Notes: a model not told the origin generated them from the sequence alone. A DNA stretch of 64,000 nt from Lytechinus variegatus (GCF_018143015.1 NC_054741.1:53831048-53895047), one strand, 5' to 3'. Counted from the stretch's first letter, positions 22,995 to 36,839 are shown. A program made the numbers and translations.

Positions 22995-25394
22995 CATTCG
23001 AGAACAATCTTTGCGAATTAGGAAAAGTAACTCGCCACGTATATACATGTCATGTGACAATCGAAATGTGCGAATGTACTGGCGCGCGATGGTGTGTGTG
23101 GGGTGTGAGAGAGAGAGTGGAGAGGGTGTGCGTAGTTTTTGTGTGGTGGGTGTGTGTTGATTTCCTACCAGAACAGAAATGAAATAAGGGAAACTGACTC
23201 AATATTTCACAGTGACTAAATGTATCAGCTGAATGAAACTAACATTTAAGTCTTCTTACTGTATTTACAACACGGGTTTTTGTTTTATTATTTTGTGCGT
23301 ATACGGGTCTGCTTGATTGAAATCCCAAGTCTATTTGAAAGGTATGCTGCACGTAAGAATTTAGCTGGCTGCCTGAAAGAGCATCGTTGTGCACATCCTT
23401 CAATTTACATATTCTTTGAGAAATCTTATGAGCGAATTTAGTACATCATGTATTGCTGATGTATAGAGTCTAATTGTGTAGGCCTACTAGGCAAAATTTT
23501 AGTTTTATATTTGTTAACAGTAAAAGAGGGCTATGGAAAGCTAATAAAAATCTTATACATGTAACCAATAAATGCGGTTTCAGGTGACATGAACATTTCA
23601 AACTATATAGTGTCTGTCTTTGTGTTGGTATTTTTTTGTATTGGTTTATTGTTGTTCACCTTAATGACACAATACGTGATCAAAAACATATAAGCCCGCC
23701 CCGTGGAACATTATTAAAACTTACATGAAAATAATCCCAACAAAAATCGAATTTCTATTTTATGTTTGATTAACAAAATGATTCAAATCGATTCATCGAT
23801 AAATATAATCTGTAAATAAAATAACATTTGGCAAATAGCAGACCTTATCTTGTAAATCTATTGAATAATTTATAATCATTTACACAACCAACTGAATGCT
23901 TCCATTGACTGTTCCCAATTTTTTTTTATTGGAACGTCCATTTGATATTCATATTTTGTTTATTTTGATTAATACATAGGTAAATAAAAATAATTATCTC
24001 CAAGAACTAACCTGTTTTATGTATCCTCTTTTAATAAAACTACTCGTGAACTTCTTTTTTAATCCAAATACTCCTTTATGACAAAATATTATTTCATGAC
24101 AAAACATACCTACCTGGATAATTTCATACTTATTTCCTCCATAAACAGTACTTGAATGTCAAACAATGCTAAATGATGTTACTCAAGATGTCATTTTCCG
24201 TAATTGTTGAACTGTTCTGAATTCCTTTTGCACTGACTTAGAAACATGTATCCCAATATGATTTGTTTCTTCATTAGTTTTTCATCTGTTGCATTATAAT
24301 TACTATTTCCGATATTTTCTTCCATCTTTGTTAAATACCCAATCTCTTTAACTTTGTTCCTGTCTCCCTCTCTTCATCTTATTTCATTTTGTCTTGCTTT
24401 CTAACATGTTCTCACTATACATGTACTTTATTGTACCTCTCAGGCTTCCTTCTCATATGCTGGGTATTTCAATTACTTTTATATTTATGTACAATTATTT
24501 TGTAGAATAATTTCATTTTGATATTTGCCTATTTTATTCTAAGTTGTATATTTTTTTTATGTCTGTATATACCATTTGTAAACTGAATTTAATTCAGCCT
24601 TTGTTCTGCTATTTTTAGTGAATATTTGAAACAAACCATTCAATATTAATAATAATATATATAGAAATGACGCAGAAAATAACCTTTACAGTGTTTAGCT
24701 ACTTAATAAAATATTTTAATGTAACATGGCGGCTATTCGTAGACATTTAAGAATACAAGGTATCGATTGATCGTACGCTTGATCTTTTACGGTTGATTGT
24801 ACCCTGTAGCCAATTGAATCAATTCTAGAAAAATGTTCTACGATCATTGCTAAGCTTTGTGTTACGGGCCCCAGGTGTGATTGTAACAACTTTGTGCTAA
24901 AAATACAGGGGAAAACTAGAATCTGATCTTAGCAAGAAAAAGAAGCCCCCATAATTATATTAATTTTCATATGGTAATATCTCATCTTGGGAAGGGAATC
25001 TGACGAGGGCAGGTCATGGTATACGGGAAGGGGTTAGATTATCACCGAATGAAAAGTAGAATTGATATGCGATCTAACTAGAATAGACTATTTTCTGTAA
25101 ATATGTATGAATTTCGTCATATATTTCATGCCCTTCTATCCTCAACTACTGATTTTCACTCTTGTTTCTTCCAATTTATCATTGGAAAATCATTGGGGTG
25201 TCACCAGCCCCCTTTCTCACCCCATCCCTTCCCCTAACCCTATAGTGATGGGGGTTATTCGAAATGTCGCACACAGTAATAATTAACAAATTGAGAGAAA
25301 GCGAAAAATAAGCGTACACCACTATAAATAACATGAATAAAGGTCACGAAAGGTCTATTTCATCAAAGAAGTTTTGTTTACACTATTTTCTCTA
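22995..25394. other. AT-rich intergenic sequence
   Basis: No coding region recognised. A GT/GA-rich stretch lies at about 23080-23160, and a palindromic MITE-like copy at about 24745-24875 ends TTTGTGTTACGGGCCCC (relative at 54643-54785). The part at 24360-24600 resembles a LINE 3' UTR but has no diagnostic end. Confidence 0.35.
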
Positions 25395-25850
25395 TAGACC
25401 AGTTCGTAGTTACTTCATGGACAATTTTGGTCAAATGACCTTTCATTTCTTTCATCATGATAGGCAGATTATCAAAGCAAGATATTACGTAAGCTTGCCT
25501 TACATAGCAGGATGAAGAAATTGAATAGACCAGGTGACTAGAATAGCGCAAAAAATGAACACTTAATGAAGGCATTTGTTGCATTCCTACTTTAAATGCA
25601 TAATCTTTGCATATTGCACAATGTATTTGCAAACTGTGAAATACCAGTTGTTCGTGGAAGCATTGTTGTTTTTTGTGGATGTAAATGAAAACGACAATTC
25701 AAAAGAATATATGAATAATCGAGACATCAAAGTTGGTGCTTATCTCATTAGATTTTAAAGCACCATGTCACTTTAGTACAAATGACCTTCTTCTGATCAT
25801 GCGTAGAATCTTTTGATCATGCGCAGAAAGGAACTACGAACTGGCTTATT
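25395..25850. mobile_element. Foldback MITE with AGACCAGTTCGTAGTTACTTC ends
   Basis: Left end GACCAGTTCGTAGTTACTTC, right end AAGGAACTACGAACTGGCT, arms extending through GGTCAAATGACC and CAAATGACCTTC. Non-coding. Confidence 0.55.
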
Positions 25851-26026
25851 CTACAATAATATTAAGCTTACTCCACAATACGATAAGGTAGCAGATTGGT
25901 CGCCATTTTTCGGTGTAATAAAGCTAATAATGTTATCCCTGTTATGATTATTTCTATAGTTGGTTAAAAATGCGGAATAAAAAGAGTAGCTCTCCCTCTG
26001 TTCTCACTTTCTTTGTTTTCCCCCAG

Positions 26027-26699
26027 CAGGGGCGTTGATCCATTTTTCAGAATGGGGGGGGGGGCAAAACAAGAATCAACTTTCTAAAGGCGCTCGATCA
26101 CACAAAACAAACTCGCAACACACACACACACACAACCACAAATATATGTGTATATATATCATATATACACACATCTCACCAACAAATTAAATGCGAGCGC
26201 GAAGCGCGAGCTGAAATTTCTTTATATTCTGACCTGAAAGCTTGATATTCTAAACATTTTTGGTACCAATGATTAAGATGGGTATCTAAAAAAACTAAAT
26301 GCGACCGCGAAGCGCGAGCTGGAAATCTTGATATTTCGATCTGAAAAAAATTGAGTTTAATGGACGTTTTTAATAAAGAACAAGATATATATCCAACAAA
26401 AGATTATTGCAAATCGAAGTGGGAGTTCTTTTGGGGTTAAAAAACTGGAAAACGGGACATACTATTCACCTATTTAATCATGAAAGTTTGGGTTTTGCTA
26501 TGGAAAATGATGCGAGCGCGAAGCGCGAGCTAAAATTTTTTATATTCCAATCTGAAAAGCAGACATTTTGAGCACGATTTTAGATGAAGAACGAGTTGTG
26601 TATTTCAATCTCGCTTGCTGATAAAACGATATGTTTGCCCCCCCAATATTTTCATTGGTGGGGCGATCGCCCCCTGCCCCCCCGGGATCGACGCCTCTG
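26027..26699. mobile_element. 673-bp hAT-type element with perfect 8-bp target duplication
   Basis: Ends CAGGGGCGTTGATCC and GGGATCGACGCCTCTG (inverted); TCCCCCAG duplicated at 26019-26026 and 26700-26707. Inside are three copies of GCGAGCGCGAAGCGCGAGC-like units (about 26191, 26301, 26512), each followed by an AT-rich block with TATTC and TCTGAAA. No transposase, so non-autonomous. Confidence 0.85.
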
Positions 26700-27197
26700 T
26701 CCCCCAGTACACCCCCACTCTAAAATATTGGGTAAAAAATTATCCATGAGGATATTTATGTGACACTGTCCAACTGCATATAGGGCATTTCTTTTGGGCA
26801 TTTTTATTTATCCGTGTGATGAAAATATCGCCCATTCTAATGTAATTGCTGCTTAATTTTTTAACCTAATTACTGGACAATATGCTTCCCGATAGTTAAA
26901 ATACTGCCCAAACTATAACATATCCCCAATCCCCCCCCCCCCCCTTTTTTTGGACACATGATTACTCTCATTTTTATCCACTATTTTTACAGTGCCCTCT
27001 CTTCAAACACACGCACACAATCGCTTGAAAAGCTATGCGATGTATTTTTTAAAGAAAGAAAAAGTGACGACCTTTGTGTCAGTATAGGAATCTCGTCAAC
27101 CGAGAACAATGTAATTTTATAGACAAACGCAGGACGTATCATTATTGTGAAGGTCTTTTGAATTGTACTATCGGAAAATCTGAGTTTGAAAGATAGG

Positions 27198-27782
27198 GGA
27201 ATGAAACCTTTGGAACAAGTAGGCTAGTGTCGAAACAGAAAAATCAAAGAATAAGAACAAAGAAAACTTGAGAAAAATCGGACAAATAATGACAAAGTTA
27301 TGAGCATTTGACTATTGTAATCACTAATGCTATGGAGATCCTCCTATTGGCAATGCGACAAGGATTCGTGATGTCACATGTGAACAACTTTCCCTTTGAT
27401 GGACTATAAAATACCCTCAAAAAGTCTCTTTCTACTTTTTTCTTATTGTGATACAAACTCTTTATCCATGGTGTATTCTTTACAAAATCTGCATTACATG
27501 TCCTCCTCTAGAAATTACACATGATCTACTCATATATGTGATAAAAGAGGGAATTTAAGTGAAATACATACTAAAGTAATGGGGAGAGTTGTTCACGTGA
27601 CATCACACATCTTTTTCGCATTGCCAATTTGAGGATCTCCATAGCATTAGTGATAGCAATATTCAAATGCCCATAACTTTCTCATTATTTGTCCGATTTT
27701 TTCTCAAACGTTCGTTGATCTGTTTCTTTGATTTTTCTGTTTTCTCACAAGCTATCTTGTTCCAGAGGTTTTATTCGATTAA
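27198..27782. mobile_element. Long foldback element
   Basis: Arms include CTTTGGAACAAG, CAGAAAAATCAAAG, TTGAGAAAAATCGGACAAAT and ATGCTATGGAGATCCTC, with complements on the right half in mirror order. A partial right-arm copy lies at 28646-28765. Confidence 0.6.
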
Positions 27783-27928
27783 TCTAATGGCCTTTAAAAA
27801 TCTCTACCGGTGAGAATATGTATATTCTCAAACTCACTCTGAATTTCATGCATTATTTGTCGTTTTCAATACGTGCATTTAATGTCAAGTCTGACTATAA
27901 ATACCTCATCTGACACTAGACATGCTAG

Positions 27929-28130
27929 AGCAGGCCTACCAACCTGTAAACATACAAAATAGGAGTGATTCATTTACAAAAATAGGAGTCACAGCATATT
28001 TCCCATAGATGACTGTACATAATATATGGACAAAAAAAGGAGGAATTTTCTTTCCCTATGATATAATGGATATTAAAATTTCAAAAAAGGAGTAACTCCT
28101 TTTTAAAAAGGAGTAGTTGGCAGGCCTGCT
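27929..28130. mobile_element. MITE with AGCAGGCCTACCAAC ends
   Basis: Left AGCAGGCCTACCAAC (27929-27943), right GTTGGCAGGCCTGCT (28116-28130), internal AAAATAGGAGT and AAAAAGGAGTA words. About 200 bp. Confidence 0.6.
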
Positions 28131-28765
28131 AGAGGTAAACGACACCACCATCAATGAGGAGGGGGGGGGGGGTATTCTGAGGTACATCAGTCGCAGATAA
28201 TTGTTTTCAAAATGGTACAAGTCTTTAGAAGTACATTTCTTTTTTCTATTCCAGCTTCATTCCATATAATTGAAGAAAGAAATAGACGGGTTTGATAGTT
28301 TCACTTAGAACATAAAATGGTTCACTGTGAAAAGAAATAGCATATAAATTCGCAAGACAGGTACACACGCCTGCATGGGTTAGCATATAATTTTTGATTG
28401 AAATAGCAATGAAAGTCAAAATGTTTACATATCCAGTGAGGTGAGAAAATGTGACACTTCTCTTTTCCGCGCTTCAAAAAATAATGCGAGGTTCCTATAA
28501 AAAGGGGTTTCATCAAAGGGCGATTCCATGCTAGAAAAATCAGCAGTTTTCACAACACTTTTCAACTCACTGTCCAAACAAAATAGGAACTTCAATTTGT
28601 TTTGTGGTAGTATTAAAGTACTACTGGATAGACACGGAAAAAGGACTACCAACTTTCTCATTATTTGTCCGATTTTTCTCAAACGTTCGTTGATCTGTTT
28701 CTTTGATTTTTTCTATTTTCACACAAGCTATCTTGTTCCAAAGGTTTAATTCTCCTTTAACTCCA

Positions 28766-29714
28766 ATCATTTTCAGCGTGGATAATCCCTTTTGAAGCAA
28801 TCACAGTCATGTACACCAAACCCGACGCGAACAAAGTCAACTACGCACAAATCATTTTCAAGTTCACAACATACACTTTTTCGGCATGGAACCTTCTGAA
28901 CTGAGAACTGACACAATATTGTTGATAATCTCTATATAGGCATATATCTTTTCAAAATAATATTAACCGTTACAGATTTAATCATCATATCTTTATAAAA
29001 GCAAATTACCGCTTTACAAATAAACATTTTATGAATGAATTACATCAATCATTTACGCTTAAATTTGCATAAGTACTGAATATATAAAATCCTAAAATCA
29101 CAGACACCCCTTGTTTCTTTGATGAAATAAAATGGTCTATACGACTGTATTACAAAGTTTAGCACATACATATCTCGATATCATAATGTATAATTTGAAA
29201 TATCTCGCTGTTAAGTAGAGTGTACAAAATTTCACGATATTGTTGAACCAATAGTGACCATTCATTCATTAAAACTGGAAATTGAATGAGAATTTTTATT
29301 CAATTCAAATTACATTTACCGAGCTCTCCCATATAATGAGCTTACTTTCCATAAAGAATAATTTCAGCACTTTTTTGAAATATAAAAGTGGGATCGTTTC
29401 ATTGTCATCTTGGAATGATTCATTGCATCGTATGGCATAAGCAAACATCCATAGCAATTTATATAATTTCAAAATTGATTGTGGCACCTAGACTTTGCCT
29501 CCGGTGTTAATAAGAATTTATTTGTTTGTCATTCAATATATCATACTGGATAACAAACAATTTTTTTGCGTCAAAAGGAAAACGGGTGAAACTAAGTACA
29601 TAATGCACTGAATTCTTATCGACCAAATTGGAGATTCAAGTTATCCACCCCCCCCAAAAAAAAATAGCTTGGTGTCATGCAGAGGAGAGATTGCAAACAT
29701 AAACTATACTTATA
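28766..29714. other. Intergenic, unassigned
   Basis: AT-rich; no exon, RNA gene or repeat boundary recognised. Confidence 0.35.
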
Positions 29715-30022
29715 GGCCCGTATTCTGAAGTTGGGTTTAAGTTAAACTCAGGTTTAAAGTTGTGGTTTAAGTATGGGAAGCCAAAAGTATTATATTTGTT
29801 GTATGTTTCTTATGTTTACTGTGCTCTTTCCTGATTCATCGATGGTGAAGCCAATAATCTTTTTATACTTCCGAGACAATTATGGATGATTTGAGAGCCA
29901 AATGAGCTGAAGTATGATATCTCTACTGTTAGTGATTTATGTAACAATATTATTGGCTCGCCATACTTAAACCACTACTTTAAACCTGAGTTTAAGTTAA
30001 ACCCGACTTCAGAATACGGGCC
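29715..30022. mobile_element. MITE with long terminal inverted repeats, GGCCCGTATTCTGAAG family
   Basis: Inverted arms of about 60 bp beginning GGCCCGTATTCTGAAGTTGG and ending CAGAATACGGGCC; arms contain GTTTAAACT-type words. ATA flanks both sides, which fits a 3-bp target duplication of PIF/Harbinger type (tentative). A partial relative lies at about 11085-11225. Confidence 0.7.
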
Positions 30023-30470
30023 ATAGTGTTTCATTCGTATTCATAAGAGCGATACTAAACAACATAAGAAATGGTGGGAGAAGACATTGTGGCTCAAAAA
30101 ATAACAGATCTGAAATTAGAATGTTACGTCTTAATCACATGTAATACAAACGACCAAAGGAGATACAAGTCCAGCAAAATAGTAGATATGAATAATAAAT
30201 CAAACAATGTTCAGTTTTCATAATTCATTTCGCCTGAAAACTTTTTAATCAACCGTTTTCTAATTAAGTTACCATAGCAGGAAATATTTTGATGTATCAA
30301 ACGAAACATCTCCAGTAAGGCGATCAATTGTCAGTATGATTTAAGAATCCAAAGATCATATTAACAAAATTTTATGGACATTTCAACTGTTGAAATTTGC
30401 TTATAGAATTTAGATTCACTCTTCATAAAGAACCTACACAGTATTTTTATACGCTGTTTACTCCAATTAT

Positions 30471-30868
30471 AGGCGATCGCACACTTTACGATTGGTCAGC
30501 GACCCAATTTCATGATAAAATGTAGTAGAATTTGATGCTAACATTGAGACTTGGAATATCTTACTGTACATGTAATGTTCTAAATCATCGTACGAATACT
30601 TATGTTCAAATCTGTGACTATGCTATCGTCTTTCTTAGAATAAAAGCGAATTTTAATACCTAGTCGTAATGACGACATAGCAGTCGTACGATTGGCTACG
30701 ATTTAGAAAACTAATTTGGCCTTTACTCCAAAATAAAGGCTTGCAATCTTTCAATTAATTTTATCCTCATATAAAATGATATGTTCCATTTACATTTTCA
30801 GAAAATGGGCAAAATGCGATTTGTTCCAAAATCGGATCGCGAACAGTCGTAAGGTGTGCTGTGGCCTT
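30471..30868. mobile_element. Candidate foldback element
   Basis: Left GGCGATCGCACACTTTACGA and right TCGTAAGGTGTGCTGTGGCC are complementary with mismatches; internal GTACGATTGGCTACGA and ACGATTGGTC. Boundaries approximate. Confidence 0.4.
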
Positions 30869-32057
30869 AAAACTTAGTCATCAAGTTTTAAACAAGTGTT
30901 TTAGATCTAAACAACGTAGTATATCTAATTCTCAATAAATCAAGCGTGGTTGTCGAAACTCTTAATGTCCCCTTTCTTGTCAATTTTTTTTATTTTTAAT
31001 TTTTGCCAATGCCCTACCTACCAGCGAAGGTTTCCAGGGGAAGGGGAGGGGGGGGGGGCTACATGTCGATGTTTATCTGGCAGTTGCCACAGGAACAATG
31101 CTTCTCAGCAATCCAATTAGAGCAAAGTTGTCAGATCTGACAACCTGTCAGATGACAAATGTTGATGAAATGCTTCAAGGTATATTAAGGGGATGGAAAT
31201 TTATCAAAGTAAATCATAAAGAAACATATTTTGCATTTATCTATAAAAGATTTTGCGGGAGTAACATAATTTTGTGCCCTAACCAGTACACACACATACT
31301 TTGTTATAGGCACCATTTGCAACGAAAAATGGAAGCACAGTATAATTCAGGTGGAAGAAATCATATTTACATTTCAGTCAAAATAAAGTTTTAAAAATCA
31401 TGTTCTGACCCTTTATTACAAAGATTATGGAGTCTGTTCTTGGTTGTAATAGTTCTACCAATAATACCACACGCAGATTACAAAATACAATCCCAGACTA
31501 AGATGGTCAAAATACATGTAAGACCAGTCCGTATTGATTAATCCTCAACAACCAAAGGAGTGATAATGTTGTGCAGAGAAATGACAGGTCAAATCCAATC
31601 TATCAAAAGGTTGTACTTAAAAAAAACTGCGATACATAATGAATACTTTCAAAACATTCATCAACATGGATTCCCCTTCATTTATACGTATATAGTAGAG
31701 GCGGTGGAAGAAACTTGCAATCCATTTCAATTCGAGGTTCCCAAATAAAAAAAATATATATCAATAATCTTTCAACTGAGAACAAATAAGTACACTGCTA
31801 TGTGCTAGGATTGCACGAATAATACATACATGTGAAGGATCATATTTCCTTTGAGATATCAACATGACTCTGAAAAAGTGAGAGATAAAACTTACTACAT
31901 GCTAGCATTTACAGGGAAATCCAAACCAAATGAAAACTTGCTTTAAGAGGAAAAGAAAAAATCAGACAAGTTGATGGGTGAAAGTTTGAACAATATCGGA
32001 CAAACAATAAGTTATGAATTTCTAAAGTTGTAAATATCATTTTACCCATGGTGACTT
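30869..32057. other. Intergenic, unassigned except for a MITE fragment
   Basis: Contains a partial copy of the 7899-8056 MITE family near 31090-31170 (AAGTTGTCAGATCTGACAAC). Nothing else recognised. Confidence 0.35.
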
Positions 32058-32829
32058 ATAAAGGTCAAGTCCACCTCAGAAAAATGTTGATTTGAATCAA
32101 TAGAGAAAAATATAAGACATGCACAATGCTGAAAATTCATCAAAATCGGATGTAAAATAAGAAAGTTATGACATTTCAAAGTTTTGCTTATTTTTAACAA
32201 AATAGGTTAATGAACGAGCCAGTTACATCCAAATGAAAGAGTCGATGATGTCGCTCACTCACTATTTCTTTTGTTTTTCATTGTTTGAATTATACAATAT
32301 TTCAATTTTACAAAATTGACGATTAGGAACCTCCATGCCTGAAGCACAAAAATGGTAAAATAATGGAATTCCCACGTGTTCAGGGAGGAATGAAACTTCA
32401 ATTTCACATGAAAATTTCTTTTCTTTTTCATTGTTTGAATTACACAATATTTCAATTTTACAACATTGACGATTAGGACCTCCATGCCTGAAGCACAAAA
32501 TGGTAAAGTAGTGGAATTCCACGTGTTCAGGGAGGAATGAAACTTCAATTTCACATGACAATGACGAGAAAATATAATAATTTCATATTTTATATAATAA
32601 TATACAAAGGAAATACCGAGTGATGAGGAGTGGTGAGTGATGTCATCAGTTTCGTCATTTGCATACCAACCGAGATGTGCATTTAACTGTTTTGTGAAAT
32701 GAAGCGAAACTTAAAAATGCCATAACTTTCTTCTTTTACATCCGATTTTGATGAAATTTTCATGTTATGCTTGTTTAATTTTTCTCTTTTTATTCAAATC
32801 AAGTTTTTGTTGGGTAAACTTGTCCTTTA
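32058..32829. mobile_element. Foldback element, AAGGTCAAGTCCACC family, with internal duplication
   Basis: Ends AAAGGTCAAGTCCACC and AAACTTGTCCTTTA; arms hold GGATGTAAAATAAGAAAGTT and its complement. A roughly 150-bp tandem duplication (32264-32413, 32414-32560) fills the middle. Second copy at 59012-59576. Confidence 0.65.
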
Positions 32830-34677
32830 AAATGGCATTTATTTTATTTGAATTTTGAGTCTTAGTTATAAGGCAAGGACTACTCTTTCATGTACTCCAG
32901 TACATTAAATGGTTTAAAAGGTCTTTTATGAAGTTTTACTTTAAATGATATTTTTCTTTCATGAGGACAAAAGCAATATACTACCTGGGTTATATTTCGA
33001 TTACTGCCCCAGGGGAATGGGTACTTTAAGAGAAAACCACAGAGCCCTGATAATTACGTACATCACCTATATGGGAATATTGTCCTCGCCCCTTGTCATA
33101 AATTGAATCGCCCAGTTGCCAATTTTACATCTACATATTTAGGATCTCAATTTTAAAGCAGCCATAACTTAATTATTACTTGTCAGATTTCTTACAAACT
33201 TTTAACCATTCTGTTTTATTTAAGTTTTCTACTTTCCAACACACACATTTTAATGACCAAGGCAGGATACCCTTATAATAATGACAAATTAATACATTGG
33301 AAATTCAAAGACACTACTTTAAATGTAAATTATCTGAATATTCAATGTATGTTCAATCAATGAATCCCATCTTTTCACTTGCAAGTATGCTTAATTCAAG
33401 AACTACATGTACAAATAGGTTTGGGTATTTGCTGCCCTCATTGACATTCTTGACCACTCATGATGTGGGATTCATTTTTACTCATGAACAAATCTGCTTA
33501 CATACATGTACAATTATTTTTGAAACTCTATGTTCTTCTTTTTCTTTTTTTTTACATTGTTTTACAATGAGGAGTGAAGAATTGATTTATCTCATTTCCA
33601 AAGTTCAATAATTAGATTGCTGTTCATCACCTTAATGATCATATTCATTTCACATTTTTTCACAACTTGAACTTCCCATAACTGTGTTTTTCTCAAAAAA
33701 TTACTCTTGGATTAATAGTTGAGTTCAGACCCTCAACAATCAGCACTGTCAACAATCATCAACATATATTGATACAAATCAAATATTTGTATAATGACCT
33801 TTAATCCTTTCTATATTGTTTTCATAATGATTAATCTTTTTGACAACCACACCATTCATTTTAATTGATGTATGGATCTATAACTACATGGAGGCACATA
33901 TACAGACAAAATTTGTATTTTAATCTGAATCATTCTGTATATTTGTGTTTTTGTTTCCATCTCAATTCAAATCTTCATACAGTGGGACATAACATTATTC
34001 AAAGACAATTTGGCACAATTTTTCCATTGCCAAAAGAAGCTGACCTCACCTTCATTTAAGTTCATTACATGTATCTTTATATAATAAATTATTTATTGCA
34101 CTTCCCAATGAACAGTATCACATACAGATGTAGAATTACTCATAATCTATGAATTCATTATTTTTCTATCAATATATACATACAAGATAAATAAATAGAT
34201 TTGCACGCATATCCAATGCTGCATATAGCAAATAATATAAAACCTTCATTTATACCATCATTCCATATTCTTTTTACTCAAGAATAATTTGTGCTAATCG
34301 AATTCTTAGGAGCATTGAAAATAAGTTTTGAAGATCAAGTCCATTCAAGCAAAAAGTTTATTTTGAAAAATAGAAAAATTCATGTAAGCACATCACTGAA
34401 AACTTGATCAAAACTGGATGCAAAATATAAGGTTATTATAAGTGGACGATATAAGTAGAATTTAAGTAGATTAGTGGATACATTTCGCGATTCGACATGA
34501 AATATACATAGGTCGGGATCCCTGCCAAAAGTATATTTACTGCATAACTTTTTGGGGTATAAAACTATTCCGCACGCATGAAATCAGCTATTCTTTGTTA
34601 GTAGCTTTCTGATTAGCAATGATTGAATATATAAAAAATATTTTTTAAGGAATATAATCTTTTATGAATATTACAAA
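32830..34677. other. Intergenic, unassigned
   Basis: AT-rich; open frames up to about 100 codons lack any recognised motif. Confidence 0.35.
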
Positions 34678-35078
34678 AATAAACCTATAAATAAATAGGC
34701 GGAAATATCCTTGAATGTAAAATTCAAATTTTCACAAAGAATGAAAGGATTACAAAAGAATTTTACAATCACTGCTTTTTTTTTCAAAGGTTGGAATGTT
34801 AGATGACAATATAATTCATTATCACAATTTCTTGGATATACATGTAGAATTGTGTTGTCTTCAACTGGGTTTTAGCATCTCAAAAAATAAACCTAAACAG
34901 GCGGAAATATATATCCTCAAATGTAAAATACAAATTTTCACATGGAATGAAAGGATTAAAAAGAATTTGACAATCACTGCATCATTTTTCAAAGATGGGA
35001 ATGTTAGATAACAGTATAATTCATTATCACATTATCTTGGATATAGAACTGTGTTGTCTTCAACTGGGTTTTTGCAAC
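34678..35078. repeat. Tandem duplication, unit about 200 bp
   Basis: Copies about 34678-34880 and 34886-35078. Shared words include GGCGGAAATAT, ATTCATTATCACA, TTCTTGGATATA-like and TTGTGTTGTCTTCAACTGGG. High similarity suggests a fairly recent event. Confidence 0.75.
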
Positions 35079-35082
35079 AGTT

Positions 35083-35339
35083 AGGCAGATGCTTTCTTGG
35101 ATTTAGAGAATCTGTTGTCGAATGCCCTTAATGACAATGAAGTCTTTGTCGAAGGTCTGTAAATCAAAATAGAAGTTCTGCCCGTGACTCTGGACAAACG
35201 ACATTTGCGATTTTTTTTGTCAGCTCTGAAACGTCGGATGAAACTGCTGTTCCATATTCACCAACCCTCGACAAAGACTTCATTGTCATGAAGGACATTA
35301 GACAATAGACTCTCTACGTTCCAGAAAGCGTCTGCCTAG
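35083..35339. mobile_element. Foldback MITE with ATGACAATGAAGTCTTTGTC arms
   Basis: Left arm includes AGGCAGATGCTTTC and ATGACAATGAAGTCTTTGTC; the right arm holds the complements GACAAAGACTTCATTGTCAT and AAAGCGTCTGCCT. About 257 bp. Confidence 0.65.
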
Positions 35340-36478
35340 GTGTTCCAAAAACAAAGACTTCATTGTGGTTTGACTTGCGTTTTCATTCATTCTGCGTCGC
35401 TATGCAAAAAGTTGAAAGTCGAAAGCATTCAGAACAGGAACATCATAAAAAGAGTACATGTGAATTGCCAAGTTTGGCTATAGCGGTACTCATTGTCCTC
35501 TATCCTTCCGGTTCAGGAATAATAGCTGAACTAAATTTTTGTTACAATTAAAACACATGAATGAAAAATATACACCCAACATGCATTTAGAAGGTAGCAC
35601 TGAAGCAGCAATTAGCTAGGTGTTGCTGCCCTCTACATTCATAACCTTGGAGATGATGTCTCCATGTTATTTCAACCTATTAAGCATGAACATTATCTCA
35701 CTCTTTGATCATTGCAATATATGGCAAAATGAATTTAATGAAACACCATCTTGATATCAACACATTTTTTTTTCATTTACACACTAAATGATTATATGAG
35801 GGGATAATATCAAATCTATTTTTACTTCCTGTCTAACACATTGCATGTTGATAATGCATTGTTTACTGCCAAATAGATGATTAATACATGCATATGGCAA
35901 TTATTAGCATAACTCTTTTAGTACTACTCTATTTTCATCCAACTCCTATAATCCGTCTTCTATGAGGTTTATTCTATTCTTAAAGCCAGTCTACTCAATT
36001 GAAAACATTATGAAAATAAATTTCAATTTTCAGACTGTTTTTTGGGTCAGTATCTAAATTTGGGGTTGTTTACTAAGATACAGTACCCTCATTGTGATAT
36101 TTCTCTCTTACTGTTTATGTGATTCACTCTCTTTCTTTCCCTTTAAAGTTTTCTTTGAAAGGGTCCTGTGACCCAAATCAAGTTCATTTCTATTGATTGA
36201 GAGTTGAATAAAAGTTATATGTTGCTACATGTATTTGGATAGATATTAATATTTTCAAAGAATATTTTTCATCTTGCCAAGCTCCATCCCTTGACATCTG
36301 TCAATCAGAGTTACATGTAGTGTCACTAACATTTACTTTACTTAACATTGTAAATAAGAGTTGCATACAGCACTGTGCATTGATCAACATGAATCAACAT
36401 GAATTTGGGTTGGACGGGTCCCTGCACGACTGCCCGTCTTATATCAATACAAGTACATTCGTACGAGACCATCCTCAC
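35340..36478. other. Probable 3' UTR and downstream flank of the Rab-like gene
   Basis: No coding region recognised. A minus-strand AATAAA (TTTATT at 35968-35973) lies about 500 bases past the stop and is one possible polyadenylation signal. Confidence 0.3.
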
Positions 36479-36839
36479 TCATCCACCTCCACCGCCACTT
36501 CCCGAGTCCCTGTGTCTGGCTCCTATAGGGCAGCACTGTGAACAACTGAAATCAAGTTCCTTATGTTCATCAGAAGGTATCGGCAGGAACAGTGGCTGGC
36601 CCTCTCCTCTCAATTCAGGACGAGCACTCAATATCCTATCCACAAGCAGGTCAAATGTCTCTGTCACATTGATGTTTTCTTCCACGCTGATTTCCATCAC
36701 ATTGGCGCCGTGGTGCTCGGCTAATTTGGTGATTCTGTCGCCAGGTACTGTTCTTTGGTCTTTCATGTGGCACCGGGTTCCCACTAGTAATACCTGCACT
36801 CTGTCTGGATGATCGGTGTACTGCTTAAGATCTTCCAAC
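36479..36839 (-). CDS. Rab-like exon 3 (G4, G5 and tail)
   Basis: Acceptor CTCTAG. Encodes LEDLKQYTDH, LLVGTRCHMKDQRT, EISVEENINV, a hypervariable region, CSQCC, and a tail ending GSGGGGG before TGA. Confidence 0.88.

Noticed and set aside
32255-32561. Two overlapping 99-codon frames with internal repeats
   Set aside because: Produced by the 150-bp tandem duplication in a foldback element, not by a protein-coding repeat.
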